64,000 nucleotides of DNA from Saprospiraceae bacterium (lineage in GTDB: Bacteria; Bacteroidota; Bacteroidia; Chitinophagales; Saprospiraceae): the NCBI GenBank assembly GCA_029212405.1, contig JARGNR010000008.1, positions 1 through 64,000 on the forward strand. Direction: 5' to 3'. The notes under the pieces are model-generated. The model saw only the letters and a list, made by a program, of their open reading frames with translations. It had not been told where the DNA came from and ran no database searches. Below are positions 53,122-62,586 of the stretch, in pieces. A program made the translations under genes and the position numbers. Each line of letters starts with the position of its first letter. Within the stretch, counting starts at the first letter, position 1.

Positions 53122-54180
53122 TTATTTCTGTTTTGGCTTATACCGTGATTTGTCCATAATTTCTTGAGAATCTCTGAGTTGAATTAATTCTTCTAATGTA
53201 GTATCAGGATTTCTCTTCATATAGGCATTCACAATTTGCCATCCAATGTAATTTGCTGTTCTTCCAGGAGCTATTTCAGGCATTCCTGGTGATGTTGGGC
53301 TAGGTTGGATATATTTATTGATCTTCATGGTGTTGGACTCGTAAAACAATTCCTGGTCAAAGAAAAATGCCCACATCTCCAACTCATTAGACTTTACCCA
53401 TTCTGTTTGATCTGCAGTATATTCTAAAAGGATTGAATCCGGTGTTTCTGGCATCACTTTTTTTAATATATACATCTGTTTTCCATTGTGAATCATATGA
53501 TCCAACAACCTACTACCTGGTGCTCTCCCCAAGCGGTCAATGATCAAAATCTCCATCATCATTTTCACAATATATTCTTTTGAAAAAGAACGAGTAAGAT
53601 ATTGAGAAAAAGCAGGATTATTCGGATCAATTTGCTTGTAATCATATGATCTCCCAAGAAACATATCAAGCCCTATACCTAGACCATCCTTTGGTCCATC
53701 TTCAAAGATGAACTTTTGGTACGTATATTCTGATGTAAAAGTATAGATATTAGGTGCTACAAAATCATCAAAATAGTATTTCATGAATTTCATACTTCTT
53801 TCAAGATCTACAAGCTCGTTATCTTCAATATCATTAAAGATTTGGACAACTGTATCTTGAAGCTTTTGTATTCTTTTGTCTCCTAAATATCCTCTCAAAT
53901 TCTGTAAAAACTCATCTTTTGAATTCCCTTCGAAAGGCAATACTTCCGAGAAAAAAATAGATGTGAAATAAGGATGCTTTGCTTTAAGCATATCTACCTC
54001 ACTCTCCAGATTATTGGTATCTAATTGTGCCAATAAATGGTCGAAACGAACAATTTCTTTCTCAATACTTATATTTGAAACATCTGGAATAAAAACTTTT
54101 GAGTCTGTTTCACACCCCCACATTCCCAATACAATAAAAAAAAGTAAGAGGTAGAACACATATTTTTCACTCCCATTCAT
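53122..54180 (-). CDS. gldB: gliding motility lipoprotein GldB
   Basis: 352 residues from ATG 54180; ATG 54189 is also possible. A hydrophobic lead ends at a Cys (GMWGC), then comes the GldB pattern: ISIEKEIVRFDHLLAQLD, LKAKHPYFTSIFFSEVLPF, and near the end PGRTANYIGWQIVNAYMKRNPDTT followed by QEIMDKSRYKP. GldB is an essential lipoprotein for gliding in Flavobacterium johnsoniae and is conserved even in non-gliding Bacteroidota. It lies 38 bases after the DPP IV-like gene and before a small membrane protein. The other gld genes are not in the window. Confidence 0.88.
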   Translation of the reverse strand: MNGSEKYVFYLLLFFIVLGMWGCETDSKVFIPDVSNISIEKEIVRFDHLLAQLDTNNLESEVDMLKAKHPYFTSIFFSEVLPFEGNSKDEFLQNLRGYLGDKRIQKLQDTVVQIFNDIEDNELVDLERSMKFMKYYFDDFVAPNIYTFTSEYTYQKFIFEDGPKDGLGIGLDMFLGRSYDYKQIDPNNPAFSQYLTRSFSKEYIVKMMMEILIIDRLGRAPGSRLLDHMIHNGKQMYILKKVMPETPDSILLEYTADQTEWVKSNELEMWAFFFDQELFYESNTMKINKYIQPSPTSPGMPEIAPGRTANYIGWQIVNAYMKRNPDTTLEELIQLRDSQEIMDKSRYKPKQK

Positions 54181-54218
54181 AAAACACATTTTGTTTCCAA
54201 TTTTAAAAGTGCAAATAT

Positions 54219-56390
54219 CTATATTTTATTAAAAATAAAATCATTCATTTTTGTCCATAAATGCAGACGAGCATTATCACCATATATTCCATGATTTCTA
54301 TTCGGGTATGCATAGGTATCAAACTGTTTATTAGCTGAAATTAATGCATTCATCATTTCTGCTGAATTTTGAAAATGTACATTATCGTCCGCAATTCCAT
54401 GCACCAATAAATAATTGCCTTTCAAGAGGTTTGCATAATAAACAGGACTGTTCTCTTTATATCCAGCTTCATTTTCATCCACGGTTCTCATAAATCGTTC
54501 GGTATATACTGTATCGTACCATTTCCAACTTGTAACTGGAGCCACTGCAATGGCAGACTTAAACACATCGTTTCCTTTCAAGATGCACAACGTCGACATA
54601 TACCCCCCATAACTCCAGCCATAGATACCAATCCGTGAAGCATCCGTGTAGGATAATGCCCCTAAATATTTAGCCGCTTCTATTTGATCTATCGTTTCGT
54701 ATTTTCCAAGTTGTAGATACGTCATTTTTTTAAATTCTTCGCCTCTTCCTCCAGTTCCTCTTGGATCTACACAAGCCACAATATACCCTTCTTGTGCTAT
54801 CTGTTGATACCACCAGTAATTGTTGCCTTTCCAACTATCTGTTACTTGCTGACTACCCGGCCCACTATATTGGGTCATAAAAATGGGGTATTTTTTGGAT
54901 GCATCAAAATCTTTAGGTTTTATCATCCAACCATTCAAATTTATCCCTTCTGAGGTTGTAAATGTAAAAAACTCAACCTTTGAAGTATTATATTCTTCTT
55001 GAAGCACATTTATATTTTTATTGTCTTCAATAATTCGAATTAGATTAGCATTACGATCATATACGGTATACGTCGAGGCTTGATTAATTGTACTGTAATT
55101 ATTAACAAAGTAATCAAACGTAGAACTCCATTGCGCAGAATTTGTCCCTGAATTATTTGTTATCAACTTTTTATTGTTGCCTTCTAAATCTACAGCATAA
55201 ACATGTTTTTGTAATGGTGTTTTCTCAGCAGCTTGATAATATACGAGCCCATTTTTTTCATCTATTCCATACAGTGAAGTCACATCGTAATTGCCATACG
55301 TCAGTGCTTTCTTTTCATTTCCCTTCATATCATATAAATAGATGTGATTAAATCCTGTTTTTTCACTGGACCAGATAAAGTGTTTATTATCATCTAAAAA
55401 AGTTAAGTCATCTGTAATATCAATATAATATTTGTTCGTTTCATGCAGAAGGACCTTTGACTTATTTTTCTGGGTGTCTACCACGTATAATTTCAAGTCA
55501 TTTTGATGTCGATTTAATTTAAAAACAACAATATGATCTTTATCTGCAGTCCATTTTATTCTAGGAATATAAATATCTTTCTCATCTTCAATATCCAGTT
55601 TTCGTATGTCTTTCTCTTTCAAATAATAAATATGAGCACTAACATCCGCATTCTGTTCTCCAACTTTTGGATATTTAAAGGTCTCATATACTGGGTAGAG
55701 GCCGTCATTATACTTTGTCATCGTAAATTCCTTAACTTCAGATTCGTCAAATCGAATAAAAGCAATCTTTTCTCCATCTGGAGACCAATAAAATGCTTTA
55801 GCAAATGAAAATTCTTCCTCATATACCCAATCCGTGGAACCATTAATTATTTTATTTTGAACACCATCATTTGTAATTCTTGTTATCGTACTATTGGACA
55901 AGTCGGTATAGTATAAATTGTTTTCATGGACATATGCCACCTTATCTGCTGATGGGTTAAATGTGGCGTAACCTATTTTACCCTCGCCATTCCAAACTTG
56001 AATGAACTCCCTACTGTCCCTATCAAACACATGAAATTTTGCAATGGAACTTCTCCGATATATAGATTGAGTTTCACTTTTTATTAGAATTCTATGTTCA
56101 TCTTGGCTGAATGTATAGGCATCAATACTTCCACTAAAGCCTTCTTTTCCCTTAAGCGCTTCTCCACTCAAAAGCTCTTCTACATAAGCTCCCGTAGTAA
56201 GATCATATTTTTTAATAGAATTGTCTTGAAGTCTCGTAAAATGTTTCCCATCATTTAAAAAATTAAATCCTGGCACCGATTTAGCAAAAAAAGTATAATC
56301 TCTCCATAAATCTTCTGTCGAAATTGTCTTTTGACCTATAGCAGGAAATACAATGACCAGAAATGAAAAAATATAAAAATATGACTTCAT
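54219..56390 (-). CDS. S9B family dipeptidyl peptidase IV-like
   Basis: 723 residues with a signal peptide (about 1-19). An eight-bladed propeller domain (about 40-460) carries the DPP IV motif DWVYEEEFSFAKAF, whose Glu pair binds the substrate N-terminus. The hydrolase domain has the nucleophile in GWSYGGYMS, Asp in HGIADDNVHFQN and His in NRNHGIYGDN. It releases Xaa-Pro or Xaa-Ala dipeptides from peptides in the periplasm or at the surface. It is the first gene of a unit with gldB and a small membrane protein, and is divergent from the TMTC-like gene. Confidence 0.94.
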   Translation of the reverse strand: MKSYFYIFSFLVIVFPAIGQKTISTEDLWRDYTFFAKSVPGFNFLNDGKHFTRLQDNSIKKYDLTTGAYVEELLSGEALKGKEGFSGSIDAYTFSQDEHRILIKSETQSIYRRSSIAKFHVFDRDSREFIQVWNGEGKIGYATFNPSADKVAYVHENNLYYTDLSNSTITRITNDGVQNKIINGSTDWVYEEEFSFAKAFYWSPDGEKIAFIRFDESEVKEFTMTKYNDGLYPVYETFKYPKVGEQNADVSAHIYYLKEKDIRKLDIEDEKDIYIPRIKWTADKDHIVVFKLNRHQNDLKLYVVDTQKNKSKVLLHETNKYYIDITDDLTFLDDNKHFIWSSEKTGFNHIYLYDMKGNEKKALTYGNYDVTSLYGIDEKNGLVYYQAAEKTPLQKHVYAVDLEGNNKKLITNNSGTNSAQWSSTFDYFVNNYSTINQASTYTVYDRNANLIRIIEDNKNINVLQEEYNTSKVEFFTFTTSEGINLNGWMIKPKDFDASKKYPIFMTQYSGPGSQQVTDSWKGNNYWWYQQIAQEGYIVACVDPRGTGGRGEEFKKMTYLQLGKYETIDQIEAAKYLGALSYTDASRIGIYGWSYGGYMSTLCILKGNDVFKSAIAVAPVTSWKWYDTVYTERFMRTVDENEAGYKENSPVYYANLLKGNYLLVHGIADDNVHFQNSAEMMNALISANKQFDTYAYPNRNHGIYGDNARLHLWTKMNDFIFNKI

Positions 56391-56678
56391 GATAAGTAGC
56401 TTTATATATGATTAATCGACGTGAAAATCATTTTAAATAGAAAAATACAACTTGACAGTAATTTAAACATAAGTTGGTATCAATTTAATGTATTTCTAAC
56501 GTATTGAACAGATTCAATGTTGGATATTATTGACCTTATTTTTGATCAAATAACTGATAAATCATTCTCGTATTACAACTCTATGCATATTTTCAATTTC
56601 ATTGCAATTTCAATTCTATTTCAAACCTTCTAACCACTAATAATTTTATTACTTTTACATATATCCTATAAATTTAAT

Positions 56679-58646
56679 ATGTCTAAGAAAAGCAAAAAGA
56701 GAAAACAATTAGCAGAGGCTGCCAAAACAAAAGCTAAGCAGATTAAAAATCCTGTGCTTCCTTCATTTTGGAAAAATAAAACGCATCTAATTTCTATTCT
56801 TGCTGCTTTGGTAATAACTCTTGGGTGTTTCTACAATACTACACAGAATGAATTTGTGAATTGGGACGACGATCGCAACTTCTATGAAAATGAGTACGTA
56901 TCTACAATCAATAAGGACAATTTTTGGAAACAAACCAAAAAAATATTTACTAGTAATGTTATAGGAAATTACAATCCGCTTACCATTTGGACTTTTGCAG
57001 TTGAAAAAAGAGTATACGGCTTCGAAAATCCAGGAAAATGGCATGCAACCAATATTGCGTTGCATCTTATATGTGTCTTTTTAATTTTTAGAATTTGTAT
57101 CCTTCTCGGATTGAAATGGCAAGGATCTCTATTTGTTGCATTGTTATTTGGAATTCATCCCATGCGTGTAGAGTCCGTGGCCTGGGTAACAGAACGAAAA
57201 GATGTATTATTTGGTGCTTTTTATTTGTCGGCACTATATTTCTACATTAAAGGAAAACTCAATGGGAAGAAATACTATGCCCTTATTTTTACATTCTTCA
57301 TTTTATCCCTGTTGTCAAAAATTCAAGCAGTGGTACTTCCACTCTCAATGATTGCAGTTGACTACTATTTAGATGGTAAATTGGACTTTAAGTCCATGAT
57401 TAAAAAAGGTCCCTACTTTTTACTCTCTCTTTTATTTGGCTTTATTGGGGTATATCTTTTAAAAGGTCAGGGAGCACTGGAAAGTGCAGCAACCTATCCG
57501 ACTTGGCAGCGAATATTTGTAGGCTCATACAGTTATATGATCTATCTTATAAAAAGTATTGTGCCTTTTAGACTATCTCCCCTTTATCCCTATTCCCCTC
57601 AAATGCCTGTGTATTACTATCCTACACTTCTGTTATTTCCAGCGGTTGGATATAGCATGTTTGTCCTGTACAAACGCAATTTAAAAGTTTGGGTTTTTGG
57701 TCTATTCTTTTTTACCGTCAATATTATGTTTTTGTTGCAAATTTTAGGTGCAGGTCAAGGCTTTTTAGCTGATCGATTTACCTACATAGCATATTTTGGG
57801 TTATTCTTTATCGCTGGATACTATTTTGACAAAATGATGCAAACTAAGCCTAAGCTAAAAACTATTTTATGGTCTGGTGCAGCAGTTCTCTTCTTGATAT
57901 ATGGATACATGACTATTCAACAAAACACGGTTTGGAAAAACAGTGAAACACTTTGGACGCATGTTCTCAAGTACTATCAAAAAGCAACATTACCTTACGG
58001 CAATAGAGCTAATTATTTACGACAAGAAGGAAGAATTCAAGAGGCTTTAAAGGATTATGATATGGCTACCTCTCTAAACCCTAAAGGAGAACAAGCTTTC
58101 AACAGTAGAGCAAGGTTGTATTTTGACATAGCAAGAACTCGAGATACACTTATGTTGGCTCTTCAAGATTACAATAAGGCGATCGAACTCGACCCAGAGA
58201 ATGGAGAATTTTTAATCAATCGAGGAGCCACGTATGCAAGATTAGGTGATGTCCAAAGAGCCATTGCAGATATCGATCAAGGATTAATTTATAAACCAAG
58301 TCATGCCGTAGGCTATCTAAATCGATCTGTTTTAAACAACGGTCAAGGTAAATTTCAAGAAGCACTAAATGACATTATTACCTATCTCAAACTCAAACCT
58401 TATAATGCAGATTTATGGTATGAAAAAGCTCGAGCTTTACGAAACTTGAATAGACTACAAGAATCTATCCCTGCTTATGATAGATCTATTCAGTTAAAGA
58501 GAAATGAACCTGTATTTTATTATGAAAGAGGCAGAACTTTTAAAGCAATGGGTAGAATAGATGAGGCTAAAAGAGATATACAAATGGCGATAAATTTAGG
58601 GTTCAAAAATATAGATCCTACTTTACGTCGTGAATTGGGCATATAG
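56679..58646 (+). CDS. TMTC-like membrane glycosyltransferase with C-terminal TPRs
   Basis: 655 residues. A basic N-terminus (KKSKKRKQ) precedes about ten TM helices (about 35-420) with the GT-C-type early loop FVNWDDDRNFYENEY, the motif NYNPLTIWTFAVEKRVYG, and HATNIALHLICV then FGIHPMRVESVAWVTERKDVL. About six TPR units follow (about 435-650), for example ALQDYNKAIELDPENGEFLINRG. This matches eukaryotic TMTC O-mannosyltransferase architecture and many bacterial TPR proteins of the same family. Transfer of a sugar from a polyprenyl donor to an exported acceptor is likely by homology, not shown. Confidence 0.85.
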   Translation: MSKKSKKRKQLAEAAKTKAKQIKNPVLPSFWKNKTHLISILAALVITLGCFYNTTQNEFVNWDDDRNFYENEYVSTINKDNFWKQTKKIFTSNVIGNYNPLTIWTFAVEKRVYGFENPGKWHATNIALHLICVFLIFRICILLGLKWQGSLFVALLFGIHPMRVESVAWVTERKDVLFGAFYLSALYFYIKGKLNGKKYYALIFTFFILSLLSKIQAVVLPLSMIAVDYYLDGKLDFKSMIKKGPYFLLSLLFGFIGVYLLKGQGALESAATYPTWQRIFVGSYSYMIYLIKSIVPFRLSPLYPYSPQMPVYYYPTLLLFPAVGYSMFVLYKRNLKVWVFGLFFFTVNIMFLLQILGAGQGFLADRFTYIAYFGLFFIAGYYFDKMMQTKPKLKTILWSGAAVLFLIYGYMTIQQNTVWKNSETLWTHVLKYYQKATLPYGNRANYLRQEGRIQEALKDYDMATSLNPKGEQAFNSRARLYFDIARTRDTLMLALQDYNKAIELDPENGEFLINRGATYARLGDVQRAIADIDQGLIYKPSHAVGYLNRSVLNNGQGKFQEALNDIITYLKLKPYNADLWYEKARALRNLNRLQESIPAYDRSIQLKRNEPVFYYERGRTFKAMGRIDEAKRDIQMAINLGFKNIDPTLRRELGI

Positions 58647-58653
58647 TAATTCT

Positions 58654-59184
58654 ATGGATAACAAAAATCAATTATTTGAAACAGAACTCGTAGATGGGTC
58701 GAGATTTAGAAAATATCAAAAAAAAGTAATGTATCTGATTCTACTATTTTCTATTTTAGGAGTTGGATTTTCTATTTTTCTCGATGACAATTCATTATCA
58801 ATAGTTGAGATGACTCCATACTATATATTGACCTACGGTGTATTAATTTCATCGATAGTGCTGTATTTTTATATGAATAAAAAAGTACCAAAAGGAATAC
58901 TCAAAATTTATACAGATAAAATTGTAGTAAGTAACTCTAAGAATAATTCATATCCAATAAATTCAATTGCTAATTTTGAGATTCAACGAGGGGCTACCTA
59001 TCATTATTCCCATGATATTGGTAATGAATTAATCAAATTCAACAACTTTCTCCGTTTTAATTACAATGACATTAATCATGAATATGAGTTTATCATTGAC
59101 TCAAAAGAAAAGAATAATCAGTTTGAAACCATGATTCAACAATTGCATAAGCATAAGATCAAGCTCTATTATACTTCCATTTAA
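58654..59184 (+). CDS. hypothetical two-TM protein with PH-like C-terminal region
   Basis: 176 residues from ATG 58654, eight bases after the preceding stop. Two TM helices (about 26-43 and 55-75) are followed by a cytosolic-looking beta-rich region: GILKIYTDKIVVSN, YPINSIANFEIQRG, NNFLRFNYND and a C-terminal helix FETMIQQLHKHK. This order of strands and a last helix recalls bacterial PH-like domains, but similarity is not strong enough to assign. It is probably co-transcribed with the TMTC-like gene. Confidence 0.6.
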   Translation: MDNKNQLFETELVDGSRFRKYQKKVMYLILLFSILGVGFSIFLDDNSLSIVEMTPYYILTYGVLISSIVLYFYMNKKVPKGILKIYTDKIVVSNSKNNSYPINSIANFEIQRGATYHYSHDIGNELIKFNNFLRFNYNDINHEYEFIIDSKEKNNQFETMIQQLHKHKIKLYYTSI

Positions 59185-59224
59185 ACTAAGAGGTAATCAA
59201 GAAGAAAAATTTGAAGTAAATCCC

Positions 59225-59232
59225 TAAATTTG
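59225..59232 (+). promoter_or_regulatory. -7 element for the aldo/keto reductase gene
   Basis: TAAATTTG fits TAnnTTTG, 30 bases before the ATG at 59263. A TTTG at 59210-59213 is too close (11-base gap) to be its -33 element, so support is partial. Confidence 0.4.
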
Positions 59233-59262
59233 AATTGCGAATTATATCCAAACAAGTAAAAT

Positions 59263-60147
59263 ATGCCAAAATCTAGCTTTTCAAAAATAATAGCGGGGGT
59301 AATGAAATGGGGCCAATGGGGTGCACAATTGAATCAAACCCAAATGTCTACACTCATCGACGAATGTTATGATTTGGGTGTTACCAGTTTTGATCATGCA
59401 GATATCTATGGAGCACATACCACAGAAGCAGAATGGGGACTTGCTTTTCAGACTTCATCTTTAAAAAGAGAGCAGATTCAAATTATCACCAAGTGTGGAA
59501 TTATGATGCCTTCCCCACAGATGCCACATATAAAACAAAAGCATTACGATACCAGTCAAGGCCATGTCATTCATAGTGTCGAAAATTCACTTCGAAATTT
59601 AAAAACGGACTATATCGACATGCTTTTGATCCACAGACCAAGTCCTCTGATGGATCCAAATGAAATAATGAAAGCAATAGATCTCCTTAAAAAAAGTGGA
59701 AAGGTTTTGAATTTTGGAGTTTCAAATTTTACTACGAGCCAAATGCTTTTGATCAATTCGGCAAGTGACGTTAATGTCAATCAAATAGAAATCTCTTTAT
59801 TTGAATTGTCTGCTTTTTTAGATGGAACGCTTGACTATTGTATGCTGTATGATATCATTCCAATGGCTTGGTCTCCGCTAGGAGGAGGCAACCTATTCTC
59901 ATCTTCATCTTCTGTTGAGTTGCTCGCCAAAAGGCAACGTTTAAATGATGTAGCACAAAAATACAATTGGTCACTTGACGAAATGGTTTATCTATTTTTA
60001 TTGCATCATCCCGCTCACATTCGACCGGTAGTTGGATCGTCTAAACTAGAGCGAATAAAAGTTGCCGTTGATTGTACGCATAGAATAATTTCTGATGCAC
60101 AATGGTTTGAAATCTGGACAGCTGCTACTGGTAAAGATGTACCATAA
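59263..60147 (+). CDS. aldo/keto reductase family oxidoreductase (YdhF-like)
   Basis: 294 residues, TIM-barrel NADPH-dependent carbonyl reductase. The catalytic tetrad is visible as Asp and Tyr in FDHADIYGAHTTE, Lys in IITKCGI and His in DMLLIHRPSPLMDP. The sequence continues with VLNFGVSNFTTSQM, MAWSPLGGG and the cofactor-phosphate region HIRPVVGSSKLERI. The HRPSPLMDP variant is typical of the E. coli YdhF subgroup. The physiological substrate is unknown. It stands alone between the two-TM protein gene and ftcD. Confidence 0.92.
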   Translation: MPKSSFSKIIAGVMKWGQWGAQLNQTQMSTLIDECYDLGVTSFDHADIYGAHTTEAEWGLAFQTSSLKREQIQIITKCGIMMPSPQMPHIKQKHYDTSQGHVIHSVENSLRNLKTDYIDMLLIHRPSPLMDPNEIMKAIDLLKKSGKVLNFGVSNFTTSQMLLINSASDVNVNQIEISLFELSAFLDGTLDYCMLYDIIPMAWSPLGGGNLFSSSSSVELLAKRQRLNDVAQKYNWSLDEMVYLFLLHHPAHIRPVVGSSKLERIKVAVDCTHRIISDAQWFEIWTAATGKDVP

Positions 60148-60278
60148 TCTTAAGTAATACCCATCATTTCAAAATCAATAGATCAGAATCTTAACGAAAC
60201 CTTTTTGAAGCTATGGATACAATTCAATCATTTCCACAAAAAAACATACATTTATCCCCTTAAATCAGAAAAACGACC

Positions 60279-61970
60279 ATGGCCGGCAAACAACTCATCG
60301 AATGTGTACCAAATTTTAGTGAAGGACGAGACATGTCCATCATCCGTCAAATCACTGATGAAATTGAAAAAGTAGAGGGTATTAAATTACTTGATGTAGA
60401 TCCTGGAAAGGCTACCAATAGGACTGTTGTCACCTTTGTAGGAGAGCCAAAACCAGTCATTGAAGCTGCTTTTCAAGCCATTAAAAAAGCAAGTGAGATT
60501 ATTGACATGAGCAAACATTCTGGAGAACATCCAAGGATGGGAGCTACTGACGTTTGCCCTCTCATCCCAATATCTAATATCACATTAGACGAAGTAGCTG
60601 ATTATGCTCGTCAATTGGGAGAAAAGGCAGGAAATGAGCTTAATTTCCCATTTTATCTCTATGAACATGCTGCTTCCAAAAAGGAAAGAAAAAATCTAGC
60701 AACTGTTCGCTCTGGAGAATATGAAGGATTGCCTGATAAATTGAAAGATCCTAAATGGAAGCCTGATTATGGTCCTGCTCAGTTTAATCCACAAGCTGGG
60801 GCTACAGCCATCGGTGCTAGGGATTTTTTAATCGCCTACAATGTAAACTTGAATACCGCTTCGGTAAGAAGGGCGAATTCTGTTGCTTATGATATTAGAG
60901 AAAAAGGAAGAATAAAACGAAAAGGAAATCCAATAACCGGCCCTATTGTTTATGGAAAAAATGGACAAAAACTTTGGCAAAAAGGAAGCTGTAAATCAGT
61001 AAAAGCAATTGGTTGGTATATTGATGAATATGGATTTGCTCAGATCTCTATGAATATTACAGATATCTCACAAACTTCCTTACATAAAGCCTTCGAAGAA
61101 TGCAGAAAAAGCGCTACTAAACGAGGTATGCGAGTGACAGGATCAGAGCTTGTAGGATTAGTGCCCAAAAAAGTAATGATAGAGGCAGGCAAGTATTATC
61201 TTATACAACAAGGAAGATCAACAGGAATAGCAGAAGAAGCTATTATAGATTGTGCTATCCATTCATTGGGTCTAAATGAATTGGGACACTTTGATCCAAA
61301 GAAAAAGGTGATCGAATACATGCTTGAAGGAGAAGAGAATCGACTAGTAGACTTGACTCTGAAAGCATTTGCAGATGAAACAGCTTCTGAAAGTCCTGCG
61401 CCAGGTGGGGGAAGCATTGCAGCTTACATGGGTGCTTTAGGAGCATCCTTAGGTGCTATGGTTGCCAATTTATCTGCACATAAACGCGGTTGGGATGATC
61501 AGATTGAATTTTTCAGTGAACATGCAGAAACAGGACAAGACATAAAAGATCGATTGTTAGCTTTAGTCGATGAAGACACGGAGGCATTTAATAAAATTAT
61601 TGCTGCAAGTAGGTTACCGAAAACTTCTGTGGAAGAGCAAAACATACGAAAAAAAGCAATTGTCACTGCTACTAAAAATGCCATAGAGACCCCTCTTGAA
61701 GTGATGCAAGTTTCTTTTAATGCCTATTCTTTTCTGAAAGTAATGGCACAAAAAGGAAACCCAAATTCTGTTTCTGATGCAGGAGTGGGAGCGTTGGCAT
61801 GTAGAGCTGCCGTTCATGGGGCCTACTTGAATGTAAAAATAAATTGCGCTGGATTTGAAGATGAAAAATACATCACTAAAATTTACAAGAAAGCGGATCA
61901 GTTGCTTAAAAAGTCAGATACGGCTTGTGTCGCGATATTAAAAATAGTAGATAAAAAGATAAATGAATAA
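60279..61970 (+). CDS. ftcD: bifunctional glutamate formimidoyltransferase / formimidoyl-THF cyclodeaminase
   Basis: 563 residues covering both enzymes of the formimino step of histidine breakdown. The N-terminal transferase (about 1-325) has ECVPNFSEGRD, MSKHSGEHPRMGATDVCPL and YLYEHAA. The C-terminal cyclodeaminase (about 360-560) starts with DETASESPAPGGGSIAAYMGALGASLGAMVANLS and is helical. It moves the formimino group to tetrahydrofolate and forms 5,10-methenyl-THF and ammonia. No hutH, hutU or hutI lies within this window, so the pathway is dispersed or incomplete nearby. No terminator was seen after it. Confidence 0.95.
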   Translation: MAGKQLIECVPNFSEGRDMSIIRQITDEIEKVEGIKLLDVDPGKATNRTVVTFVGEPKPVIEAAFQAIKKASEIIDMSKHSGEHPRMGATDVCPLIPISNITLDEVADYARQLGEKAGNELNFPFYLYEHAASKKERKNLATVRSGEYEGLPDKLKDPKWKPDYGPAQFNPQAGATAIGARDFLIAYNVNLNTASVRRANSVAYDIREKGRIKRKGNPITGPIVYGKNGQKLWQKGSCKSVKAIGWYIDEYGFAQISMNITDISQTSLHKAFEECRKSATKRGMRVTGSELVGLVPKKVMIEAGKYYLIQQGRSTGIAEEAIIDCAIHSLGLNELGHFDPKKKVIEYMLEGEENRLVDLTLKAFADETASESPAPGGGSIAAYMGALGASLGAMVANLSAHKRGWDDQIEFFSEHAETGQDIKDRLLALVDEDTEAFNKIIAASRLPKTSVEEQNIRKKAIVTATKNAIETPLEVMQVSFNAYSFLKVMAQKGNPNSVSDAGVGALACRAAVHGAYLNVKINCAGFEDEKYITKIYKKADQLLKKSDTACVAILKIVDKKINE

Positions 61971-62054
61971 AAAATGTCGTTCTAAAGCTGTTTTGAAACA
62001 AATTATAAAAACATCTTAGAGGCTATAATCGTTTACAATTTCAAATAAAAGACC

Positions 62055-62468
62055 ATGGATAGAAAAGAATTTTTAGAAAAATTAGGTTTAGGAGCAGCTT
62101 TCGTTTTGACCTCTTCATGTCTTGGAGGATGTACTCGGGATGAAGCTGACCCACCAAAAGATATCAACTTCACAATTGACTTAGAAGACCCGAAGTACGA
62201 AGAGTTAAACGTGTTTGGTTCTTATGTTATAGAAGACCAAGTGGTAATCGCAAGAAGTAATACCGGTGAATATTTAGCTGCAACTCTTATTTGCAGTCAT
62301 GAAGGACTTACTCAAATTACATATAGTGATTCTCAAGGAGCATGGTACTGTACGGCACATGAAGCCTTGTTTTCAGAAACTGGAGAAGGGTTGAATGCAA
62401 ATGGAAGTAAAGGGTTGACCATATTTAATACCGAATTAACAGACAACCTACTAAGAATTTTTAGCTGA
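62055..62468 (+). CDS. Rieske [2Fe-2S] domain protein, exported or lipid-anchored
   Basis: 137 residues. The N-terminus (MDRKEFLEKLGLGAAFVLTSSCLGGC) is a short signal with Cys at 22 and 26; it lacks a twin arginine but begins like Tat-type Rieske proteins. The cluster ligands are C80-x-H82 and C99-x2-H102 with a 16-residue spacer. The two extra Cys that form a disulfide in cytochrome bc Rieske proteins are missing (CSHEGL and CTAHEA), which points to a lower-potential ferredoxin-like cluster. The electron partner is unknown. Confidence 0.85.
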   Translation: MDRKEFLEKLGLGAAFVLTSSCLGGCTRDEADPPKDINFTIDLEDPKYEELNVFGSYVIEDQVVIARSNTGEYLAATLICSHEGLTQITYSDSQGAWYCTAHEALFSETGEGLNANGSKGLTIFNTELTDNLLRIFS

Positions 62469-62505
62469 TTGCTGATTGTCAACGAATAGTGTTTTTTTAA
62501 CTAAA

Positions 62506-62558
62506 GCTTTCAGTTGAACAATAATTATTTCAACTATTGTGTTTTAATGACCGAAAGC
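62506..62558. repeat. nested inverted repeats upstream of the 78-residue protein
   Basis: Outer arms GCTTTC (62506-62511) and GAAAGC (62553-62558) enclose inner arms AGTTGAA (62512-62518) and TTCAACT (62529-62535), contiguous on the left side. The structure lies 28 bases before the ATG at 62587 and could be an mRNA leader fold or a terminator of the Rieske gene without a T-run. Confidence 0.35.
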
Positions 62559-62586
62559 AATTATTTTTTAACGCTAAATCTTCTAA

